Source: Clarireedia homoeocarpa (Eukaryota; Ascomycota; Leotiomycetes; Helotiales; Rutstroemiaceae). From it: a stretch of 64,000 bases of DNA. How positions within the stretch are numbered: the stretch's first letter is position 1; the number at the start of each line of letters is the position of its first letter. Positions 45,801 to 56,714 of this stretch are shown here, one piece after another. A program made the translations under genes and the position numbers. A model generated the notes under the pieces. The model did no database searches. It was not told the origin of the DNA and saw only the letters and a list, made by a program, of their open reading frames with translations. Location: the NCBI GenBank assembly GCA_001465935.1, contig LNKV01000016.1:1-64000 (forward strand), in the 5' to 3' direction.

Positions 45801-46816
45801 CCCGAGCTACGGCTCATGACCTGTTGTAGTAAATTACATGCCTCTGAGTATGCCTGCATGGCACCTTCATAATTTTGCGCATTGTCAAGTAACACTGCGG
45901 TGTTCGCCTTCTGCAGAGCTTTCGACAACATGGCTTTCTGTGAAGGCTGCTTGGATCCTCGAGAAGAACTACTGCTCTTTTCGGCTCTTGAGCGATTCCC
46001 AGAATGTCCTCGGATGGTACTCGATTCCTCCTCTGCTCGTCGTCGCGATTGTCCTGCGTTGGTTGAAAATGACGATATGGGTGAGGGACTGATACTATTG
46101 TTTCCTGATCTGGAAGGTGACCTTCGTTGTGAGATATCCCTGTGCGCCGAATCCTCCCAAGATCCACCAAAGTAATCCGGAACAGTTGCGTGTACAGCGG
46201 CCGACAGTAGCCCAGCCGTTGACGGTGTTAGCGCACTTGATGCGGGTGAGGGCGGGCGCTGTCCGAATTGTGAATTTTGAAGGGTGATAATCGGGGGAAG
46301 GGATGAAAGTGAAGGGACATCTGTAGGCCGAGCTGATGGTCTTCGTGATTGAGGACTCTGGTCAATTGATGGTCGATTCTTTACTAGTTTCCTGGGCGGA
46401 GATTGTCCAACACCGCTCCCAAGACCGAAACTCAGTCGCGAATTCGAATTGGAGCGGCTGCGCATATGTCCCCCTCCTGTGCTTGAAGTTGTCGAGTGAC
46501 TCCACCGATTCAAATTCCCGCCTGCTTCTCTCGAATTCCCGCCTGCTTCTCTAAAACCACTCGCACTGCTCGAGCGACTGTGCGGTTGGCTAGGCCTTCT
46601 TTGCGATTCCTTTATTGTATCGTTGGATTCATTCTGAGGAGGGGGCACAGTTTGGCGGGATGGACCGAATGAGGGTTTTCTCGACAAACGACCGACGGGA
46701 GATCTTGATCTGGAGGTGGAAGCGGAATTGTTTGGGTATCCGGGGTTTAAATGACCATTGTTGGGCAATTGGTAGGGTAGACGACGATCATCATTTGTTG
46801 TACTGTAAGATAACAT
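42875..46816 (-). CDS. MIT-domain protein, large and mostly disordered
   Basis: Exons: 46816-45770, 45719-43121 and 43062-42875, introns 50 and 58 nt; 1277 aa. A MIT (microtubule interacting and trafficking) helical bundle spans the first splice: AMLSKALQKANTAVLLDNAQ, YEGAMQAYSEACNLLQQVM, then RNTYTSRINELSK. MIT domains usually bind ESCRT-III tails, so endosome or septum traffic is likely. The N-terminal 290 residues are Ser/Arg/Pro-rich, and the middle is low complexity with acidic coiled stretches (VRRRVELAKERVRQSERE). The C-terminal 400 residues look folded (AFKERMNGAPTGGLYLFNSD, FLLRPFWLMRALYQTIA, GGYLSTKLFIPRDVWRVKG). The start at 46816 is chosen as the first ATG in likely coding DNA; an in-frame ATG at 46891 is the alternative. 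Gene name not known to me. Confidence 0.85.
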
Positions 46817-48334
46817 CGTCGAGATTTGAGTCGATGTTCGGGATCGAATTTGGGAGGTGTCTACTGTATCAAAAGTGGCTAGGATAACCAATCAGGTTAG
46901 AGCAGGTCTCGATCGGGGTTAGTGCAATAGAATTACCCGTTAGGTATGGCTTCGAGGTGGTTCAAGCCAACCCTTGCGAGCCTTGCTAACCTTTCCTGGG
47001 GACTTTTGGCTCTTTTGCGTCTTTTTTTTGGCACTTCTGGCCCTTTTCGCTCTCGTTGGTCGCTTGGCCTCCTGTTCTACCGTGTGCCCTCCCCGTCGCG
47101 CATAAAAATATTCAATTTTGAAGATATAAATTCAATAGTCGAAGTCGTCCTGGCTCGCTGTGTTTCTCTCGTGGGAGATTCGTCCTTCCTGGTCGCCAGA
47201 TGTCTCGGTGGGGAGCCTTATGCAGCAATAACGCTCTGCGGACCTTTTACTGAGAAGAACTTTTTGCGTAGGTATGGACGGAACAGATTATTGTACGAAG
47301 GTAGGTGCAGACGCCCGACTACTCGCTAATTGGATCGTGGAAAGCGGGTATCGATCAAGAGGACGTGAAGGATGGGATGGGATGTCGAGACAGGACGGAC
47401 CCTGGTATTGTCTGCGGCCTGATAGTTCGAATAGTAATATCAGTAAAAATGTTACAAATACTTCTTCAATCCACAACACCACACCTCCTTCATGACATAC
47501 CCACCAGTACCCTCTCCGTTGATCAAGGTGCAACTCTCAATCTGACCGGATATCCCCGATTATGGTACCTGAAAATAGACGGAGGGATTTTGGTAGGAAT
47601 GCTTTAGGGAACTGCTTAGGGGACTGCTTAGGAGACGTGCTTTAAATCTTAAGATTGAGATTCATTGTACTCGTACCTCAAGGCTGGGCTTCCATATCAG
47701 ACCATCAATCTTGGGAATATCGCGATTCGACCCCTAATTGTATGGTGGTTCTAATGAGAAAAAAGATCCAATTCCACCGTCTCCATACAAGATGAAAAGA
47801 AAGTAGGGAGTGGGGAGTGGTGAGTGGTGAGTGGTGAGTGGTGAGTGTTGAGTCGTGACTATGTAAAAAGAGATGGTTGAAGTATATGTTGGATCCAATC
47901 TGATAGCAATGCGCTCGTTCGTTCGCAAAGCTCTATCCCACACCTTTTCCCGCAGAAAGATGGAGTGGAGTGGAGTGCGTGGTGCGCGGTGCGCGGTATA
48001 TTGATTGGGGATAGAGACTTGTGATGAGTCGGCAACGAGCGATCGTCCTCCTCTAAATTAAACACTCCGGCCCACTTGACTTCTGATCAGTGATCACTCA
48101 ATCCGGTTTGAGGCAGAAAAGTACAAGACCGAATACCGTTTTGGGCGTCTACAGTGTGATGCTCGTTGGAGGGGTACTTGGGAACCTCTACCGCGCCTTC
48201 GGATTGGTGGTTGGTGGTAACCGGTTAAGGTGATGGATGAGATGAGACGTCTCCTCTCGTCTTCTATCATTCAACTCCAACGAATGCAGCTAGATGGTGG
48301 ATGATGTGATATAAGTCGTCATTGGGGAGGAGAA

Positions 48335-48364
48335 GGGCAGGGCAGGGCAGGGCAGGGCAGGGCA
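48335..48364. repeat. (GGGCA)6 tandem repeat
   Basis: Six perfect pentanucleotide units. Confidence 0.95.
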
Positions 48365-50096
48365 AGGCCAGGTCAAAAGTAAGTATTGAGTGTACCGTCC
48401 TTCGTAGATAGCTGGGTTCCGTATAAGTTATACTTGGAACCCGTAGTGTATGGAGAAACCAACCACTACTGACAAGAGTGGATATGTAAGTCTTACAAGA
48501 CTAAAGATAAAGTTCTACCTAGAGAATCACACACAAAAATAGGAAGTGGACAGTAGCATACCTTTGTGGTAGGGCAGACGTATAAAGGACAGGTAGATTA
48601 GATAGACAGCAAACAGAACAGGACAGGTGCGTAGAAAGGAAAAGGTCGGTCAAGAAAATTTCGTCAACACGGACATGGACTCATGGACTTGGATATGCAC
48701 AGTCTATATTCTGTATCAAGCCTAAGCTGCAAGTGCTCTGATTTCTATCACTCCCTATTTCCTTTTCGGGAGCGGGTGCGTGTTCGAATAGATGGTTTTT
48801 GATTTGGATAAGTCGTACCAAGGAACCAGGGGACAGTGCAAGGTACCTTAGATCAGAGATTCTGCGAAGAAGTCGGCGGGTTAGACTGGCACGACCGGGT
48901 GATGGATTGAGTTCTCTGATTTGTTCATGGGAAACGAGAGTGCGTGCGACCTTTTTACTAGGAGAGACTGACTCCACTGGGCTGGAGACACGATAGACAG
49001 GGAAAAGAACATGTGAGCTGCAAGGATATTTCGCCATTTGAGCATGCGAGCCAAGGAATGTGTACATAGTACATGTACAGTACAGACGTATATCGAGGGA
49101 CCTGAGAAAAAGGGTTCTCATATTTTGAGATAACGTGCAGAAAACAGAAGACCGGTACTGTCAACAGCTTTCTATATTTAGCTACGACATACAACCAGCT
49201 ACAAGATAGACTCTGGAAAAATTTGGGAATCTGGAGAAAGCCTGAACAGAGCAACACGATGACTTGCTTCTTGCTGTATGTGTTGGGGTAGACGGGATCA
49301 TCGAACGTACTGTGCTTTAATGCATGAGTACATTTGGTAGAAACTACTTCGAACTCAGATCTAAGGTGTCAGATCTATCAGATCTATGCATTTATGCAAA
49401 GGCGTGTTGCCGAAAAGCTCATTTCAATTCTCTTCGTACCTCTGTAGATTTGTACTTACTCAGTGACTAGTCGAAGGTCCATACGTTCTATGTGTTGTGA
49501 AGAATGGCCTGATATCGTTTCATAATCCGCTTCTTGCGAGTTCCATTCTGCATTTTCCGTGCAGCATCAGCATATCATGTGTTATTCCGTACGAAGTTGC
49601 GATGTTACTTGTAAAGTAAGCCAGGACTAGGACTCAGGGGTAAATCGCGAATAGTAACAATCTAAAAAAGGGCGAGTATCAAAATTCCCCGGGAGTGAAT
49701 CTGAGCTGAGAAACCAACAAAGAGTGGACTCCCGTCTTCACTCGAATCCAAAAACCAAGAAAGTATCTTGGTCTGTATCATCATGGAAGATCTCATTTCA
49801 TTACCATTGTTTCTAAAAACCAACTCGTAGGATCTCGCTGTATCTTCCTCATTCAAGCATCAAGTACTGTATCACCTCCCCCAGACAACCAGCTTCGTTT
49901 GGCTCCATTAGGCAATTGTTTCGATTGGGCTGTTCTATGAACCTTAACTCTCTCACCAAATTCGATTGTGAAACCGCCGCTCCTAGTCAGGAACGCCTAC
50001 TTTGATGTTTTGGCATCGCTTGACGATGATAAGACGCCGCTGGAAGGAAGATTTCGGCGGAGAAGTGGACGTGGAACAAATCAATTTAGGTTTCCT

Positions 50097-50128
50097 GTGC
50101 CAATGTGCCAATGTGCCAATGTGCCAAT
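50097..50128. repeat. (GTGCCAAT)4 tandem repeat
   Basis: Four perfect 8-bp units, each containing ATTGG on the minus strand, the core of the CCAAT box. Confidence 0.9.
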
Positions 50129-50549
50129 GCGGTAAGATACAAAATGCGAAAACTGCTAGTGTTTTCTGGAACGAAAATATATGTATGACTTGCTTGATTC
50201 GTATAGCTCCGGCGTCTGTTGTGGGCCAGTGTGTTACATTAGGATCTGTAGCTTGTGGCGAGCAATATTTGAGATCCTTTTCCAACGTAATCAACTCAAA
50301 CACGTCTTGCGTGTTGCATCTACATATCCTCATAATCATCGGACTTCGACAATACTCCGATCGTGTGTCATCTACCCTCCCTTTCCTTTTACTCCTTTTT
50401 GCTCTTCTCCTTGCTACCCAGTCCTCTACTGCTTATTACTCTCCTCATTCAAAGGGGGGCTGATGACGCAGATCTCCACCTCACGCCCCCATATACTCAC
50501 TCTACCACGATTTATATTTCAAGAATGATCAAGCAAGAAGGACACGTTC

Positions 50550-50584
50550 ATCCGCCATCCGCCATCCGCCATCCGCCATCCGCC
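50550..50584. repeat. (ATCCGCC)5 tandem repeat
   Basis: Five perfect 7-bp units. Confidence 0.9.
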
Positions 50585-51618
50585 ATCAGCTCCAAACTCC
50601 AGACTAATGCAAGTGCAAAACATGTTCTAGCCACGACCGACGAACCTTCCGAGGGAAACAACAACGCTTTGGCTGATCGCAAGTTTCAACTTCTTCTCCC
50701 TCCGATTATCCTTCTACCCGTTAAGACCGGTCAAGAAACGCGAACCTATGAAGCTGACTATCTCAAACTTCTAGCCAAAGAAGGGGTTTGAATACAGGGA
50801 TGCTGATGGTTCACCTACTCACCAACCCACGGACGAGGGTTGGCAGTATGTTAGATGCATAAACCCCCCCCCCATTCGCATGACTAAATCATTGATTGAT
50901 GGCCATGTTCTGTGCTCTATGTTCTATCCGAAATTCTCATAAAATCTAGCCTTGTCCTAAGGAGAAGTCCATCTTGCCAATTACAAACACTGTGCGGCTC
51001 TGCATCTCGGTAGAACAGAAATAGTATTATGGGAAGAAAGGGATGTTTTCGGACATTGATTCGTTCAACTGTCCAAAGCAACAACGAAGAAGTTCTACTC
51101 CAGTATATACCCGATTACAAGTTCGGGGAGAATTTACTTAACAGACGTTGAGACGCGACGGATTTCCAACTGCGCAGTTCAATCATATGGTTCGCAATGG
51201 ATAATTAGCATTCATCTTATAACTTCCGCGAACGGTTTGAGGACAACTTAATGTTGCTGTTGCTTACCACCAAAATCGTCATGTAATCTCGCCCCTCATT
51301 TGCGATAAGATAAGCTCTCTTTAGTAACGTTTGTGACCTCACCGGAATTTCAACACCGTCACCCCACCGCGGAGCTTCAAAGCCGCAAGCACTTGACATT
51401 TTGATATTTATGATCCCCTTACTGCCATTGTTATACATGTTACACGGGTTACACTTCTGTTCTCTGATTCCTTGAGTCTCATGAATGATAGCATAACGGT
51501 TAGCTTTGTGCTTTGTGCTTTGTGATACGTTCCTTTCTTGCCCATCCTTTGCTTGCCTAATCACACATTATACCTCACCTATACTCTATTACAACATTCA
51601 CATCAACACTCATTGAAG

Positions 51619-54600
51619 ATGGGCGACCAACAGCAGGAAAGAGGCGGCTTCAGGATCGCTATAGATGTAAGCAGAACCATTCCTCTATGTTCCTGAGGTA
51701 CTTCATGGCTTCTCGCAGAAGGCTTCGTCGATCTTGTACCTCAGTGCGGAAATTATTTGGCTCTCCAACGGATACAAACAGCCTCATTTCCCGCCCAAAA
51801 TTATACAATGCTAACAAGATACATAGAGGGGTGGAACATTCACAGACTGTGTAGGAAACCCTGGTACAGGCCGAATGGAAGACGATGTGATAATCAAACT
51901 TCTATCTGAGGATCCTTCGAATTATGAGGATGCACCACTGGAAGGTATCCGGCGGCTGATGTCGAAGTTCCTCAACAAAGAAATACCTCGTGGGGAGCCA
52001 TTGGATACCTCTCAGATTGAATCGATACGGATGGGAACTACAGTGGCCACAAACGCATTGTTGGAAAGAAAAGGCGAGAAGATTGCAATGGTGGTTACAA
52101 AGGGTTTCAAAGATTGCCTTGAAATTGGTAATCAATCAAGACCTAAGATTTTCGACCTAGCCATAAAGAAGCCGGATGTTCTTTATGAGCATGTGGTGGA
52201 AATTGACGAGCGCGTTACACTGGAAGATTATGCGGAAGATCCGACACGAAATGTCACCAAGATTGAAGAGGGTGCAGAGGACAAGGATCTTGTACGTGGA
52301 CTATCCTCAGAGGCAGTGAGAATCCTTCAACGACCTGAAGAAGGGAAGATACGTTCTCAGTTGCAGGAGGTTTACGACAAAGGAATCAAGAGCATAGCGG
52401 TTTGCTTGATGCATGGTTACACATTTCCGCACCATGAAGCCTTGGTTGGTAAAATTGCAAAGGAAATTGGATTCGAGCACGTGTCTCTTAGTCACGAACT
52501 TATGCCCATGATTAAATTGGTTCCAAGAGCTACATCGGCTTGCGCTGACGCATACTTGACCCCGGCCATCAAGAAATATATCGCTGGCTTCGCAAAGGGT
52601 TTCGAGGGCGGGCTAGGAACAGAGAGCGTGAAGCACGAGAAAGGATCAAAAGGCGCAAGATGTGAGTTTATGCAAAGTGATGGTGGCTTGGTGGACGTCG
52701 ACAAGTTCTCTGGTCTCAAAGCAATTCTTTCGGGTCCTGCTGGTGGTGTGGTCGGATACGCACTTACATCCTATGATCCTGAGACCAAAATACCGGTTAT
52801 TGGATTTGATATGGGCGGTACGTCAACGGACGTTTCCAGATATGGCTCTGGGCGATATGAGCATGTTTTCGAAACTACTACGGCTGGTGTGACCATTCAA
52901 TCTCCACAACTCGATATCAACACGGTGGCTGCGGGTGGTGGTTCACGATTATTCTTCAGGAATGGCTTGTTTGTTGTTGGACCCGAGTCAGCGGGAGCTC
53001 ATCCGGGACCTGGCTGTTATCGCAAGGGAGGTCCTGCCGCAGTGACTGATGCTAATCTTTTCCTCGGTCGTTTAGTCCCTGATTTCTTTCCTAAAATCTT
53101 TGGGAAGAATGAGGACGAGGAACTTGATGTTTCTGCAAGTGAAAAGCTGCTTCAGCAATTGGCTGATGAGGTTAACAAGGAAATGGGCAAGAACATGACT
53201 GTTGATGAGGTCGCTTATGGGTTCTTGACTGTTGCAAATGAAGCTATGACTCGACCGATTCGAACTTTGACCGAGGCAAAGGGTCATGATACATCAAAAC
53301 ATCGTTTGGCAACCTTCGGTGGTGCAGGTGGACAGCACGCCGTGGCCATTGCAGAAAGCTTGGGTATCCGCCAGATCCTTGTTCATCGCTACTCATCTGT
53401 TCTCTCAGCTTATGGTATGGCCTTGGCCGATGTTGTGGATGAGAAGCAAGAGCCGGAATCAAAGGTGTGGTCAAATAGTGGGGATTCGCGAGATTATTTG
53501 AAGCGCAAGATCGAGGAACTCAAAGGGAAGTGCACTGCTGCACTCAAAGAGCAAGGTTTCGCGGATCATGCCATCATCCACGAGGAGTACTTAAACATGA
53601 GATATCGTGGAACCGAGTCTGCTCTGATGGTTGTGAAGCCTGATGAGAAAGAAGTTGAAGAATTTGGTGGGGATGAGTGGGCCTATGGAAAGGCTTTCAT
53701 CAAGCAGCATCAACAAGAATTCGGCTTCACTCTACCTGACCGTGATATTATCGTTGATGATGTTCGTGTTCGAGGTATTGGAAAGAGCTTCCAAGGTCTA
53801 GAGAAGACAGTGGATCAGCAACTAAAGGAGATTTCGCCAAAGGATGTTGAAAAGGGAAAGAAAGAGTATAAACGATCACAAGTTTACTTCGAGGGCGGAC
53901 GACGAGAAACTCCAATCTACAAACTTGAAGATCTCGACATTGGCGACAGAGTTAGTGGTCCAGCAATCTTGGCTGATGGAACACAAACTATTGTCGTTCC
54001 GCCAGGCGCGAAAGCCCTGATCATTGAAACACACGTTGTTATTAATATTGGAGATCAAGAAGCCAAAGACAAGTGAGTGCATCTGTATTCGAGAATCTCT
54101 GGTCTTTTGAGCCATGCTAACCACATTCTAGATCTTCTGCGAAGAGTGAAACCGAATCAGTTGATCCTATTATGCTTAGCATTTTCGCCCATAGATTCAT
54201 GGCTATTGCCGAGCAGATGGGTCGAGCACTTCAAAAGACCAGCGTTAGTACAAACGTGAAAGAGCGTTTGGATTATTCGTGTGCACTGTTCGATTCTACC
54301 GGTGGTTTAGTCGCAAACGCACCACATCTTCCGGTCCATCTAGGATCTATGTCAACCTGTGTGAAGCGGCAAGCGGAGATCTGGAAAGGTAAGCTTGTCA
54401 AAGGCGACGTGATTGTTTCCAACCATCCAGAGTATGGAGGAACCCATCTTCCTGATATTACTGTCATCACTCCTGCTTTCGATACAGCTGGCGAAAAGAT
54501 TTTGTTCTACGTTGCTTCCAGGGCACATCATGCAGATATTGGTGGAATTCTGCCAGGTAGTATGCCGCCTCATTCGAGAGAGCTTTTCCAGGAAGGAGCT

Positions 54601-55989
54601 GCAATCAAGTCCGAGAAACTGGTAAGTGCTGGTCGCTTCAACGAAGAGAGAATTACACAGCTCCTACTCGATGAGCCCGCGAAATGGCCTGGATGCAGTG
54701 GAACCCGTTGTCTGGCAGATAACATCTCGGATCTGAAGGCACAGATTTCTAGTAACATGAAGGGTATTAATCTCATCAGCACATTGATCGAAGAATATGG
54801 GGAAGAAGTGGTGAATTTCTACATGGTCAACATTCAGAATAATGCTGAGTTAAGTGTTCGAAATCTGTTGAAGGATGTCAGCAAACGGTTTGAAGGTCAA
54901 GATCTTTCAGCAGTTGACTATATGGATGACGGAAGTCCCATCAAGTTGAAAATCACAATTGATGCTGAGAAGGGTGAAGCTGTCTTTGACTTTGATGGAA
55001 CCGGACCAGAAGTATACGGTAAGTTATAAACTCTCTAAAGTTATCTTTAACGCATGCCTCAGTACTAACACATCATAGGCAACACGAATGCCCCACAAGC
55101 TGTAACATACAGCGCCATAATATATTGTCTCCGCTCCCTGATCTCTGAAGATATCCCTCTCAATCAAGGCTGCCTAAAGCCCATTCGCGTCCTTATCCCA
55201 CCTAAATCCTTCCTTTCCCCATCAGATCACGCCGCCGTCGTCGGCGGAAACGTTCTCACATCCCAACGCGTCACCGACGTAATTCTTAAAGCCTTCCGCG
55301 CCTGCGCCGCCAGCCAAGGTGACTGCAACAACCTAACCTTTGGCTTCGGCGGAAACGTCGATGGCGGCAAACGCGTAGAAGGTTTCGGCTACTATGAGAC
55401 GATTGCCGGTGGTTCCGGCGCAGGTGAAGGCTGGAATGGTACAAATGGCGTGCATACTCATATGACGAATACGCGTATTACAGACGCAGAAGTCTTTGAG
55501 AGACGATATCCGGTTTTGTTGAGAGAATTCAGCTTAAGGAAAGGCAGTGGTGGGGATGGGAAGTGGAGGGGTGGTGATGGGGTGGTGCGGGATATCGAGT
55601 TTAGGATTCCGGTGCAAGTGAGTATTTTGAGTGAGAGGAGGGTTTACCGACCATATGGGTTGGAGGGCGGAGAGGATGCGCAGTGTGGGTTAAATATTTG
55701 GGTGAGGAAGGTGGAGAAGAGTGATCAGGAGAGGTCGGATAGGTTGTTGAATGGAGATGGAGGGAAGGGGGATGAGGAGAAGGTTTATGAGGAGAGGAGA
55801 ATTAATTTGGGGGGTAAGAATACGGCGGCTATGAAGGCGGGTGAGAGGATTATTATAAATACGCCTGGGGGAGGGGGTTGGGGGAAGGCCGGGGGGGAGA
55901 GGGGTGTGGAGAGGGAGAGGTTGGACCATACGGCTGCGTGGAAGGGGGGGAGTTGGGCCAATAGACAGGAGACTGCGTTACAGGTTTAA
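51619..55989 (+). CDS. OXP1: 5-oxoprolinase (ATP-hydrolysing)
   Basis: Cytosolic enzyme of the glutathione cycle: ATP-driven opening of 5-oxo-L-proline to glutamate. Exons: 51619-51666, 51827-54072, 54132-55018 and 55079-55989; introns 160, 59 and 60 nt; 1363 aa, slightly longer than yeast Oxp1. The N-terminal hydantoinase A half shows the split phosphate-binding start FRIAIDRGGTFTDC (residues 12-25, across intron 1), GTTVATNALLERKG, the ASKHA-type GFDMGGTSTDVSRYG near residue 340, and AGGGSRLFFRNG. The hydantoinase B half starts near residue 785 with MLSIFAHRFMAIAEQMG and has LPVHLGSMSTCVKRQ, GGTHLPDITVITPAF, PPHSRELFQEGAAI and GGSGAGEGWNGTNGVHTHMT. The last 150 codons are very G-rich on the coding strand. 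No damage seen. Confidence 0.96.
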
Positions 55990-56714
55990 GGGTGTGAGAA
56001 ATCTCCTCCGAAAGGAGGTGGATTTGTTGAGGATGGATGTATCTAATGGGAAGGAAGATTGGAAGGGTTCAAAAGGGAATGGACAAGTCAATGAATAGCA
56101 TAGCATAGCATAGCATAGCATAGCGGTAATTTGAATAACTATGAATATATACACAAGATATATATGTATATATATCTATGAAGATTTAAGATCTAAGATA
56201 TACATACATCACCATCTAATCTGATCCGACCTGGTAATTCCAGCGTCTCGATTATCTATCTCTTTGAGATACATAACTTATAACTTAAACCCTAAGTTAA
56301 CCTGTCAAAAGAGAGAATGAGTAAAAAAGAGCAATCAATCAATCAATCATCTAAAACCTAACCTTTCTCTCTCTTTCCCTCTCTCTCTCTCTCTCACACA
56401 CACATATATATATATCCAAGATTAATTACAACTTATTCTCCATAACTTAGCTTAACTTAACTTGACGTTATTTATATTTATATATATAGTTATCCAAGGA
56501 GCGATTCGAATCCGTGTCAAGTTATTTAATAATACTCGTGTATATGTATGTATGTATCTATCGTACAGACGCTCTCGCTTTCTATGTAATTGTTTGGTTT
56601 GTCCTCTTTTATTTGCTTTCCTTGTTCTTTTCTTTCTCCTGTACTGTACTGTACTGTACTGTAAGTTACCCCTTTTTTCTTCTTTTTCTTCTTCTGCTTC
56701 TTTCATCCCATCAT
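55990..56714. other. Convergent spacer with simple repeats
   Basis: A (TAGCA)n run at 56096-56124, AT dinucleotide runs near 56160-56180 and 56402-56415, a (TC)n run near 56365-56395, and GTACT repeats near 56640-56662. No gene. Confidence 0.6.
56096..56124. repeat. (TAGCA)n tandem repeat
   Basis: Nearly six units just after the 5-oxoprolinase gene. Confidence 0.9.

Larger units (their letters stand above)
46817..51618. other. 4.8-kb gene-free intergenic region
   Basis: Between the MIT gene start and 5-oxoprolinase start. Many short open frames occur (for example 46946-47329, 48681-49121, 50363-50791), none with a recognisable domain or consistent splicing. It carries several short tandem repeats: GTGAGTG units at 47811-47850, GGGCA at 48335-48364, GTGCCAAT at 50097-50128 and ATCCGCC at 50550-50584. 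Long leaders, a long non-coding RNA or a rapidly evolving small gene could be hidden here. Confidence 0.4.

Noticed and set aside
50363..50791. Open frame of 142 codons in the gene desert
   Set aside because: It contains a 7-bp tandem repeat and shows no domain; kept only as part of the spacer note.
56490..56530. TTCGAATCC string resembling a tRNA B box
   Set aside because: The surrounding bases do not form a T-stem and no cloverleaf can be drawn.
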